A stretch of 64,000 bases of DNA from Lachnospiraceae bacterium (lineage in GTDB: Bacteria > Bacillota > Clostridia > Lachnospirales > Lachnospiraceae). The notes below the pieces were generated by a model, which was not told where the DNA came from, ran no database searches, and worked only from the letters and a program-made list of their open reading frames with translations. Positions 32,083-39,278 of the stretch are shown here, piece by piece. Position 1 is the stretch's first letter. The number at the start of each line of letters is the position of its first letter. The stretch is taken from assembly GCA_902363555.1 (NCBI GenBank), contig CABJAM010000006.1, positions 327,854 through 391,853 on the forward strand, written 5' to 3'. The position numbers and the translations under genes are program-made.

Positions 32083-34167
32083 TTAGTTCTTCTGCACTTC
32101 GATACGGTAGTTGACGTATTTCCCGCCAGTGTCAGCCAGAACGATAGTTCCGTCGTAGGTCTTGCCTGTTTTCGGGGAGTAGAGCTTCTTCACATTCGCC
32201 TTGCCGGATTTAAGGAGCGCGGCGGCAATCTTCGCGGAAAAAGCGGTCTTGCGTTCCTCGAAAAAGCGGTCATTCTTCCACATGACAAAGGCACATTCTT
32301 TGTTGCTGCAATAATAGTTTTTCTTCCCCTCATGGACGGGGGAACCGCAACGGGGGCATTTGCCGACAGAGGGCTTTTCCTCCCGGAACAAATCCTTTTT
32401 CCCGTCCAGTGCTGCGGCGTGTGTCTGCACAAGCTCCCGCGCCATAGCTTCAATGCCGGACAGAAATTCGCCGGGGTCTGCGGCTCCCTTTGCTATCTGC
32501 GTCAGATTGTTTTCCCATTCTGCGGTAAGCTGTGGGGAAGTGAGTATATCCGGCAGAATACAGATAAGGCTGTTCCCGTTTTTGGTAGGGATAAGCTGCT
32601 TCCCCTTGCGCTCCGCAAAGCCGCCCTTTACCAGTTTTTCAATGACGGCGGCGCGGGTGGCGGGAGTGCCAAGCCCCCGGCGTTCCGCGTCCGGGTCGGT
32701 GTCCCCGTTCCCGGCGCGTTCCATAGCCGACAAAAGGCTTGCTTCGCTGTGGGGCTTCGGCGGCGTTGTGGTATGCTCCGTTACTTTTGCGGCGGGGTTA
32801 GGAAAGCCCTGTCCCTCGGAAAGCTTCGGCAGCGTCACGTCTGCATTTTCCCCGTCCTCCGCTTCGGGCTTATCTTTCAGCGTCGCCCGGTATCTGCGTT
32901 GAAGCTCTTTCCAACCCTCCGCAAGTACGGTCTTTCCCCTTGCGGTGAAGTCTGTCCCGGCGCATGAGAAAACCGCCGTAACCGCTTCATAAATATGCGG
33001 CTCGGCGGTGGCAAAAAGCAGACGCGCCCCCGCAAGGGTAAGGATATTCTTCTCGCTTTCCGGCAGCGCGTCCGGGTCAGCCTTTGCAAGCTCCATAGTG
33101 GGAATGATTGCGTGGTGGTCTGATACTTTTTTACTGTCTAATACCTTTACAACCTCCGGCGTGAAGTCCGCGCCCGCCATAAAGGGGAGTTTTTCGCAAA
33201 GCAGCGCGATAATGCCCGCTGCGGTGCCGCCCATGTCGTCAGTAAGAAAGCTGCTGTCCGTCCTCGGATAAGTAAGGAGCCGCTTTTCATAAAGGGATTG
33301 TGCAAGGTCAAGGGTCTGCTTCGCGGTGTAGCCGAAAATGCGGTTCGCTTCCCGCTGCAAAGAGGTAAGGTCAAAGAGCTTCGGCGGGGCTGCGGTTTTC
33401 TTCTCTCTGGTGAGGGAAACGCATACCGCCGTTTCCGCTTCGCAAGCCCCTTTCAGCGCGTCGGCTTCTGCCTTGTCGGAAATCCTCCCGCTTGCCGCTT
33501 CCGCGCCGGATAAATCAAGGCGCACATGATAATATTTTTCTTTCTGGAAATGGGAGATAGCCGCGTCCCGGTCGGTGAGCATTTTTAAGGTCGGGGTCTG
33601 GACGCGCCCCACGTTCAAGGTCTTTCCATACAGGCAGGAGAAAAGCCGGGTGGCGTTAATGCCGATAAGCCAGTCAGCCTTTGCGCGGCAGAGGGCAGAC
33701 GCAAAGAGCGCGTCGTATTCCTGCCCGTCTTTGAGGGAAGCAAAGCCCGCCTTGATTGCCCCGTCCTCCATTGAGGAAATCCACAAGCGGCGCATGGGCT
33801 TCTTGCAGCCCGCCGCTTCGTAGACAAAGCGGAAAATCAATTCTCCCTCGCGCCCCGCGTCACACGCATTTACCACTTCGGAAACGTCGGCGCGGTGCAT
33901 AAGCTCTTTTAGGGTTTTGAATTGCTTCCCCTTGTCCGGGTCAACGGCGTACTGCCATTCCTCCGGCAGAATGGGTAAGCTCTCAAAACTCCATTTTTTA
34001 TATTGCTCCCCGTAGGCGGCAGCTTCCGCAAGCTGTACCAAATGCCCGACGCACCATGAAATGAGGCAGCCGCCGCCCTCGATATATCCGTCTTTCTTTT
34101 CCTTAACGCCAAGCGCGGCGGCGATAGTCTGCGCCACGCTCGGCTTTTCTGCAATAATCAGTTTCAT
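32083..34167 (-). CDS. topB: DNA topoisomerase III
   Basis: 694 residues, ATG 34167 after AAAGGAGAA. The N-terminal Toprim domain starts M-K-L-I-I-A-E-K-P-S-V-A and has D-A-G-R-E-G-E-L at about 103-110. The catalytic tyrosine is in L-T-Y-P-R-T-D-S near residue 299. A C-terminal zinc ribbon, C-P-R-C-G-S-P and Y-C-S-N-K-E-C, is near 612-640. It is a type IA enzyme that decatenates DNA. ICE-borne copies probably resolve DNA during strand transfer or circularisation. It is the first gene of a minus-strand unit, separated from the transfer operon by the plus-strand Shedu gene. Confidence 0.95.
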   Translation of the reverse strand: MKLIIAEKPSVAQTIAAALGVKEKKDGYIEGGGCLISWCVGHLVQLAEAAAYGEQYKKWSFESLPILPEEWQYAVDPDKGKQFKTLKELMHRADVSEVVNACDAGREGELIFRFVYEAAGCKKPMRRLWISSMEDGAIKAGFASLKDGQEYDALFASALCRAKADWLIGINATRLFSCLYGKTLNVGRVQTPTLKMLTDRDAAISHFQKEKYYHVRLDLSGAEAASGRISDKAEADALKGACEAETAVCVSLTREKKTAAPPKLFDLTSLQREANRIFGYTAKQTLDLAQSLYEKRLLTYPRTDSSFLTDDMGGTAAGIIALLCEKLPFMAGADFTPEVVKVLDSKKVSDHHAIIPTMELAKADPDALPESEKNILTLAGARLLFATAEPHIYEAVTAVFSCAGTDFTARGKTVLAEGWKELQRRYRATLKDKPEAEDGENADVTLPKLSEGQGFPNPAAKVTEHTTTPPKPHSEASLLSAMERAGNGDTDPDAERRGLGTPATRAAVIEKLVKGGFAERKGKQLIPTKNGNSLICILPDILTSPQLTAEWENNLTQIAKGAADPGEFLSGIEAMARELVQTHAAALDGKKDLFREEKPSVGKCPRCGSPVHEGKKNYYCSNKECAFVMWKNDRFFEERKTAFSAKIAAALLKSGKANVKKLYSPKTGKTYDGTIVLADTGGKYVNYRIEVQKN

Positions 34168-34202
34168 TTTCTGTTCTCCTTTCGGTTGTTTTAGGTTTGA
34201 AA

Positions 34203-34231
34203 TTGGTTTATACTTTAAGCATTACTATAAG
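34203..34231 (+). promoter_or_regulatory. Putative promoter of the Shedu gene
   Basis: TTGGTT (34203-34208), 17 bases, TATAAG (34226-34231), 15 bases before ATG 34246. It would allow expression apart from the minus-strand transfer genes. Confidence 0.55.
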
Positions 34232-34245
34232 AAACAGGTGACAAT

Positions 34246-34998
34246 ATGAAATCAATACATACTTTCGATGTTTTTGCTCCTACTGATGAACAGGAAGAAG
34301 CAATGAATAAAAAACGTGGCGGGCATTACAGGCGCGGTAAAAACAAAGAAATGGATTACTTTATTGAGTGTGCTACTTCGCTATTTCCCAACAACCATTA
34401 TTCAAGGTTCACACCTATATATGATACGACAAAAGAGTTTTATCAACTGATTACTTCTTCCGATACAACAGAAAGAGCTATACTAAATTGGATAGCTTCT
34501 AATCGTGCATGGAATTATTTGTTTGGCTTATTACGGCATTATTACAGAACAGGACACCATGACGATAATTATATCTTTCCAGAGTTCAAAATCGGGTCGG
34601 CTTATGTGGCTGATTATCTGCTCATAGGTAATAGTTCAGACGGTTATCAATTTGTCTTTGTGGAATTAGAAGCTCCCAACGGGCGGATAACAAAAGAAAA
34701 AGGTACTCGTTTCGGGGAAGTAATCAATAAAGGGATTGAACAGGTTAGGGATTGGCAAATGTATATTGCTGCAAATTGGAATGTAATTGTAGCAGAATTG
34801 GAAAAGCACTCATTCTCCAATACAAAGTTACCCAGACAATTATACAAATATTGCCCTTATCAAATCTACTATGCTGTGATAGCCGGACTCCGTAAAGATT
34901 TTGAGAATATTCGTGATAGAAAGCTCCAACTGCAAAATGAAAATAACATAACACTTTTGCATTACGAAAATCTCATAGATGTTGCAAACGAAAATTAA
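34246..34998 (+). CDS. Shedu-type DUF4263 nuclease, antiphage defence candidate
   Basis: 250 residues, ATG 34246 with a weak AGGTG site. The C-terminal half has the DUF4263 nuclease pattern: F-P-E-F-K-I-G-S-A-Y-V-A-D-Y-L-L, then F-V-F-V-E-L-E-A-P-N, then I-N-K-G-I-E-Q-V-R-D-W. This gives the PD-(D/E)XK-like D...E-x-E arrangement of Shedu SduA. Usual ELK is ELE here, as in some family members. The N-terminal 100 residues would be the regulatory domain. AT-rich, on the strand opposite to its neighbours, and with its own promoter, it looks like cargo inserted in the ICE-C transfer region. Family members protect against phage; the target here is unknown. Confidence 0.8.
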   Translation: MKSIHTFDVFAPTDEQEEAMNKKRGGHYRRGKNKEMDYFIECATSLFPNNHYSRFTPIYDTTKEFYQLITSSDTTERAILNWIASNRAWNYLFGLLRHYYRTGHHDDNYIFPEFKIGSAYVADYLLIGNSSDGYQFVFVELEAPNGRITKEKGTRFGEVINKGIEQVRDWQMYIAANWNVIVAELEKHSFSNTKLPRQLYKYCPYQIYYAVIAGLRKDFENIRDRKLQLQNENNITLLHYENLIDVANEN

Positions 34999-35008
34999 AA
35001 GTCCATTT

Positions 35009-35197
35009 TCAGCGTTCCGGCTCACTTGCCTTTTTCTCCTGTACCTGTTTCAGACAGTAGCCCACACAAGGGAGCTGCCCTTTGTACGGACAGGAAGCGC
35101 AAGCCGGGGAATGGGGAACGGGCGGCGCATTGTCACGCCGCCCGCCCGGTCTTTGTATCATCATCTTTTCAAAGGGATTGTCGGTAAACAGGGTCAT
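35009..35197 (-). CDS. Small cysteine-containing protein, 62 aa
   Basis: ATG 35197 overlaps the stop of the DUF4366 gene as ATGA, so translation is coupled. The product has C-A-S-C-P-Y-K-G-Q-L-P-C-V-G-Y-C, a possible small metal-binding knot, and a basic tail. It is conserved by position in Tn1549-like transfer operons as I recall, without a known role. The convergent Shedu gene ends 11 bases from its stop. Length and coupling support expression; function unknown. Confidence 0.6.
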   Translation of the reverse strand: MTLFTDNPFEKMMIQRPGGRRDNAPPVPHSPACASCPYKGQLPCVGYCLKQVQEKKASEPER

Positions 35198-35904
35198 GCT
35201 TCCTCGTCCTCCTGTTCTTCATCAGAAAGCCCGTCCCCCTCGTCCGGCTCGTCCTCGTCGTAGTCGTCAAAATCGAAATCTTCAAGGTCGGTGCCGCCCT
35301 TGACGTTTTGCTTCGGCTTCATAAACTTAAAATAATAGAACGCGCCCCCGCCGCCAAGAAGTGCCACGACAAGGAAAAGCACAAGCCCGCCCGCATTGCC
35401 TTTCTCTTTGGGCAGCTCCGGCGGTTCCTCGGTTTCCGGCTCTGCTTCCTTGCCGCTGCAAGCGGTCATGTTGTCCTTGCAGACGGGGCAGCTCACATTT
35501 ACCTTTCCGGCTTCGCATTTTTCGGTGCAACTGCAAACGGCGGGCGGGGCTGCTTCGGTGCTTCCGTCCTCCATAAGTGCTAAGAGGTCGGCTTCGTCCA
35601 CTTGATTAAGGAAATGTACGGTGTTCTCGCCCTCGTCGTCCCGGTCAATGAGGATATAAAAGTAATTGCCGTTTTTGGTCGTTACGGTGATAAGCTGCTT
35701 GTTGCCGCCGAAATCGTCTACAAGGGTCGCGTTCCCGTCCGGGGTAAGGGGTTCTTCCTTTTGGGGTTCCTCGTAGACAACGCCGCTGTCGTTGGTGTCG
35801 TCCTCTCCCTCCGGGGTCTGTGCAAAAGCGGTGACGGAAAAGCCGCCCGAAAGCATAAGGGCGGCGCAAAGTGCGGTCAGTGTTCTAAGGATTTTCTTAT
35901 TCAT
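35194..35904 (-). CDS. DUF4366 secreted/membrane protein of the transfer operon
   Basis: 236 residues, start ATG 35904 after GGAGG; the open frame upstream overlaps the DUF4315 gene. A signal peptide (L-R-T-L-T-A-L-C-A-A-L-M-L-S-G-G-F-S-V-T-A-F-A) comes first, then an extracellular domain with T-V-T-T-K-N-G-N-Y-F-Y-I-L-I-D-R. A Cys-rich segment (C-S-C-T-E-K-C, C-P-V-C) follows, then a membrane helix near 170-190 and a very acidic cytoplasmic tail. It is probably a surface component of the mating channel. Coupled to DUF4315 upstream and the 62-aa gene downstream. Confidence 0.85.
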   Translation of the reverse strand: MNKKILRTLTALCAALMLSGGFSVTAFAQTPEGEDDTNDSGVVYEEPQKEEPLTPDGNATLVDDFGGNKQLITVTTKNGNYFYILIDRDDEGENTVHFLNQVDEADLLALMEDGSTEAAPPAVCSCTEKCEAGKVNVSCPVCKDNMTACSGKEAEPETEEPPELPKEKGNAGGLVLFLVVALLGGGGAFYYFKFMKPKQNVKGGTDLEDFDFDDYDEDEPDEGDGLSDEEQEDEEA

Positions 35905-36175
35905 TCTCGGTGTCCTCCATTTCTTCGGTGTCGTGGTCTGCGGGTTCTGCGGGGTAGCCCGGCGCGGCTTCCATGCCCGGAATACCGCCCCCGGAAAGCA
36001 TAGCGGAAAGCTCATGCGGGGAAAGGCGCATGGAGCGCACAAGCTGTACGATTTGCAGGTTTTCCGCTTCGGTTTTCTGCGCTTCAAGCCCCCTTAATTT
36101 ATTCTGGTACTCGGTGATTTTCTCGCGGGTCTTTGCAATCTCCTTGTCGATACGTTCAATTTTGTTCATAGCCAT
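35897..36175 (-). CDS. DUF4315 family protein
   Basis: 92 residues, ATG 36175 after AAAGGAG; a second ATG six bases later is possible. The first 45 residues form a coiled coil (I-D-K-E-I-A-K-T-R-E-K-I-T-E-Y-Q), followed by L-V-R-S-M-R-L-S-P-H-E-L-S-A-M-L and an acidic tail. This is the DUF4315 small protein always found between the CHAP hydrolase and DUF4366 genes of these ICEs. Likely a structural or assembly factor in the transfer apparatus, by context only. It overlaps the next gene by eight bases. Confidence 0.8.
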   Translation of the reverse strand: MAMNKIERIDKEIAKTREKITEYQNKLRGLEAQKTEAENLQIVQLVRSMRLSPHELSAMLSGGGIPGMEAAPGYPAEPADHDTEEMEDTENE

Positions 36176-36213
36176 CAATAAATTTCTCCTTTCAGATTTT
36201 CATTTTTTTGTTG

Positions 36214-38361
36214 TCAGTTCCAATTCATTAAGCCGTAGCCCTTGATACAGGAGTAATTGACGGGGTAGCTCTTTATCTTGCAGGCGTCGCCGGAATTGCC
36301 CTCGACGGTATAGACGCGCTCCCCGTCCGTCCCGATAACAAGCCCTACATGGTCTGCGCTCCCGTCCCCGTCCCAGTCGAAAAAGATAGCGTCGCCGGGG
36401 GCGATATTCTCATAGCCCCTCGCGCCCCATTGCCCGCGTGACTGGAACCAGGGTACGCCCTGTGACTGGCACCCGGCAAAGCGCGGCTCGCTTTTCCCGG
36501 CTTGATTGTAGCACCATGAAACAAAACAGGCGCACCATTCCACGCGGCTGTTAAATCCGTACCAGCTCCAAAAGGGTCGCCCGCCTACGTTGCCGACTTG
36601 CCGCTTCGCAAGGTCTACAACGGCGGTGTTGCCGGGGCGTGTGCCGTTTACAAGCTGTACGCCGCTTAAATCCTCGGACGCGCCCATATCGGGGGAGCCG
36701 CCGCCGAAAATCAGCGGCTTGTTTCCGCTTGTTTCCAGATAGACGCGGTACATTTCAAGCTGCTGTGGCGTTAGAAGTTCCTCCGCAATCTCGGAAATGG
36801 GCTTGTTCGTCAGCTTCACGTTGAGGATATGGTACTCGTAGGGTACTTCCTCGCTGGTCGTTTCCCCTGTTTCCGGGTCTGTGCTTGTTTCTGTGCGGTA
36901 GCGGATTTCCGTTTCTTCCGTCAGCGTCAAAGTGTACTGCATGGCAAAGACGCGGTTTAGTTCTGCCTGTGCGCTCTGCGGGGTGTAGGTCTGTAAAAGG
37001 GCGGTGAGGTAGGACGCTAACTCATGGGGGTTATGCCCGATACTGTCAAGGTCATAGCGGTATTCGTCATAGCCGGGGTGGGTGCTTTCGATATTGTCAA
37101 TCTGCTGCTGAAGCTCGTTTTCCTTTGCGGCGTAATTATTTTCCGTCGCCACAAGGTCGCTGTCCTCCGACGTGTAGGAAGTCCCAAGTATGCCGTTCAT
37201 CAAGCCGGAGAACATGGAGCCGCAAGAGGAAAGCCCCGCCGATACCATGATGAATAAGAGCAGCGCGGCAACGGCGATACATACGCCCGCCGGGTGCCGC
37301 CCTACAAAAGCGATTGCCTTTTTTGTTTCCTCGGCGGTCTTTTTTGCCGCCTTGCGGGTGTTCTCTGCGGCTTTCTGCGCCGTTTTTGCGCCGCCTTTCC
37401 TTGCCGACTTTGCATACTGCCGCTTGATTTGCTGCTTCTGCATGAAGCGGGAAAGGGGATTGCCCGCAATCTGCGGATTGTCATGTAGGGATTTATGGTA
37501 CTGGAAATCCACATTCGCCTTGAACGCCGCTTTCTCTGCCTTTGCCGCCGCCCGGTAGGGTTTGAGCTTGTGGCTGCGGTAGCCCTCCTTGACTTTCCGC
37601 GTCCCGTACTTTGCGCCGCGCTCTGCCAGTTCTTCGGATTTGTGCGCCCCCTCAACGCCGGAATTGTCCTTTTCAACGGAATGTATCTTGTTGTGGACGA
37701 AAATACCCGCTTCCTGTGCGGGGCGGGATAGCGGGTTATTGTGGGGCTTATTCCTTCCTATGGGCTTTTCCTGTTCCTCAAAATGTAGGCGGGTCTTGCC
37801 TTTCCCGGTGGCTTCATCAAAGGTGCGCTCCCGTACAAGTTTCTTTTCTTTGGGGATAGCCGCCTTTGCCGCGTCCAGACGGTCGGCTGCTTTGTCCGAT
37901 TTTCGGATATACCTTTCAAGCTCCGGCGTTGCCCGTTCCTCGTCGGTAAACTGCAAGCGGGAAGATTTTTCTTTTGCTGTGGCTTCTGCCTGTGCTTTCC
38001 TCGCCGCCTTTTTGCTCGCCTTTCTGGTACGCGCCCCGTCGATACGCTCCAAGACGCGCTCGGCTGCGGCGGTGTCCTGTTCCCGTTCTGCCCCCGGCGC
38101 ATGGGGAAGCGGCGGCGCGGCGGCTGTGGGCGCGGGAGCTGCGCCGCCCGGTATGGTCTGCGCTGCCTGTTCCGGCGGCTGCGGTGCTTCGGTCTTTGCA
38201 AAGTCCGCGTCCCTTATCCGCTTGCTGATACGTTTCTTTTTCCCGGTGGCGGCGTTTACCTCGACAGCCCCCTCGCGGGTCATTTTCTGCGTGACTTTCT
38301 CACGCGCTCGATACTGTTTTATTTTTCTGTCCCTCCAATCCGCGCCCTTGCAAGGGCGCAA
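36214..38361 (-). CDS. CHAP-domain peptidoglycan hydrolase of the transfer system
   Basis: Up to 715 residues. The first 370 are Arg/Lys/Ala-rich and cytoplasmic. One membrane helix lies near 360-385 (A-V-A-A-L-L-L-F-I-M-V). An extracellular region with a C-terminal CHAP domain follows: catalytic Cys in W-C-A-C-F-V-S-W-C-Y and His in A-D-H-V-G-L-V. It should open the cell wall for the mating channel (VirB1/TcpG-like role). The start is uncertain: ATG 38361 lies inside the methyltransferase gene without a binding site, whereas GGAGGG near 38335 is followed at eight bases by ATA, in frame, and the first ATG after that is 38283. Confidence 0.85.
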   Translation of the reverse strand: MRPCKGADWRDRKIKQYRAREKVTQKMTREGAVEVNAATGKKKRISKRIRDADFAKTEAPQPPEQAAQTIPGGAAPAPTAAAPPLPHAPGAEREQDTAAAERVLERIDGARTRKASKKAARKAQAEATAKEKSSRLQFTDEERATPELERYIRKSDKAADRLDAAKAAIPKEKKLVRERTFDEATGKGKTRLHFEEQEKPIGRNKPHNNPLSRPAQEAGIFVHNKIHSVEKDNSGVEGAHKSEELAERGAKYGTRKVKEGYRSHKLKPYRAAAKAEKAAFKANVDFQYHKSLHDNPQIAGNPLSRFMQKQQIKRQYAKSARKGGAKTAQKAAENTRKAAKKTAEETKKAIAFVGRHPAGVCIAVAALLLFIMVSAGLSSCGSMFSGLMNGILGTSYTSEDSDLVATENNYAAKENELQQQIDNIESTHPGYDEYRYDLDSIGHNPHELASYLTALLQTYTPQSAQAELNRVFAMQYTLTLTEETEIRYRTETSTDPETGETTSEEVPYEYHILNVKLTNKPISEIAEELLTPQQLEMYRVYLETSGNKPLIFGGGSPDMGASEDLSGVQLVNGTRPGNTAVVDLAKRQVGNVGGRPFWSWYGFNSRVEWCACFVSWCYNQAGKSEPRFAGCQSQGVPWFQSRGQWGARGYENIAPGDAIFFDWDGDGSADHVGLVIGTDGERVYTVEGNSGDACKIKSYPVNYSCIKGYGLMNWN

Positions 38362-39278
38362 TACTCGGCGTTTATCTCAATGCCTATATAATGCCTGTCA
38401 AGCTGCCTTGCGGCTGCTCCCGTCGTGCCGCTGCCGAAAAAGGGGTCAAGCACAACGCCGCCTTTCGGACAGCCCGCCTTGATACAGGTTTCGGCAAGTT
38501 TTGGCGGGAACGCGGCGAAATGCCCGCCCTTGTAGGGTACGGTATTGATAAGCCACACGTCCCGCCTGTTCCGCATGGTCGGCATGAGGGCTTCGTCGTA
38601 GTAGCTGCCGCTTCTCGCCCGGTTAAGCCCCTGTACTTTCCCCTGTCCGGGTACTTCGTCCGCATATTTCTGTCCCGCGCTGCGCCCGGTGCGGTACCGC
38701 GCCGCCGTTGTGGGGGCTAACGGCTCGGCTATGGCGGCTGCGTCATAGAAATATTTCTTTGACTTCGTAAGCAGAAAGATATGTTCATAGCAGCGGGTAG
38801 GGCGGTCTTTCACGCTCTCCGGCATGGGGTTTTCTTTCTGCCAGATAATGTCGCTCCGTAAATACCACCCGTCAGCGCGTAGGGCAAAAGCTAAAAGCCA
38901 AGGGATACCGATTAAGTCCTTTTGTTTGCAGCCGGAAACGCGGTTGTTTTTTGCAATCTGCTGTCCGTTTCTGCCTTTCGGGTTCTTCGGGTCTGCATGG
39001 TAGCCCTTGTTCCCTGTGCCGCAGTAGGTGTCCGCGATATTCAGCCAGAGCGTACCGTCAGAACGCAGTACCCGGCGCAGCTCGCGGAAAACCTCGGTCA
39101 GCCTGTCAATGTACTGCTCCGGCGTGTCCTCCCGCCCAATCTGCATATCAAGCCCATAATCCCTAAGCGCATAGTAGGGCGGGCTTGTGACGCAACAGTG
39201 TACGCTTTCCTCTGGAAGCTCCCGCAAGGCATAGAGCGCGTCCCGGTTGATGATGGTGTCAGTTTTCAGCCCGTTCAT
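38319..39278 (-). CDS. Site-specific DNA methyltransferase (beta class)
   Basis: 319 residues, ATG 39278. T-S-P-P-Y-Y at about 31-36 is the catalytic motif IV, and D-P-F-F-G-S-G-T-T-G near 275 is the AdoMet-binding motif I; this order marks a beta-class N4-cytosine or N6-adenine enzyme. No restriction endonuclease gene is next to it, so it is an orphan enzyme within the transfer operon, overlapping the VirB4 stop by four bases. It may protect transferred DNA from recipient restriction, in line with the ArdA/ArdC fusion. Recognition sequence unknown. Confidence 0.9.
   Translation of the reverse strand: MNGLKTDTIINRDALYALRELPEESVHCCVTSPPYYALRDYGLDMQIGREDTPEQYIDRLTEVFRELRRVLRSDGTLWLNIADTYCGTGNKGYHADPKNPKGRNGQQIAKNNRVSGCKQKDLIGIPWLLAFALRADGWYLRSDIIWQKENPMPESVKDRPTRCYEHIFLLTKSKKYFYDAAAIAEPLAPTTAARYRTGRSAGQKYADEVPGQGKVQGLNRARSGSYYDEALMPTMRNRRDVWLINTVPYKGGHFAAFPPKLAETCIKAGCPKGGVVLDPFFGSGTTGAAARQLDRHYIGIEINAEYCALARARIGGTEK

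Noticed and set aside
32047..32967. 306-codon plus-strand frame
   Set aside because: Shadow of topB on the other strand, without a start site.
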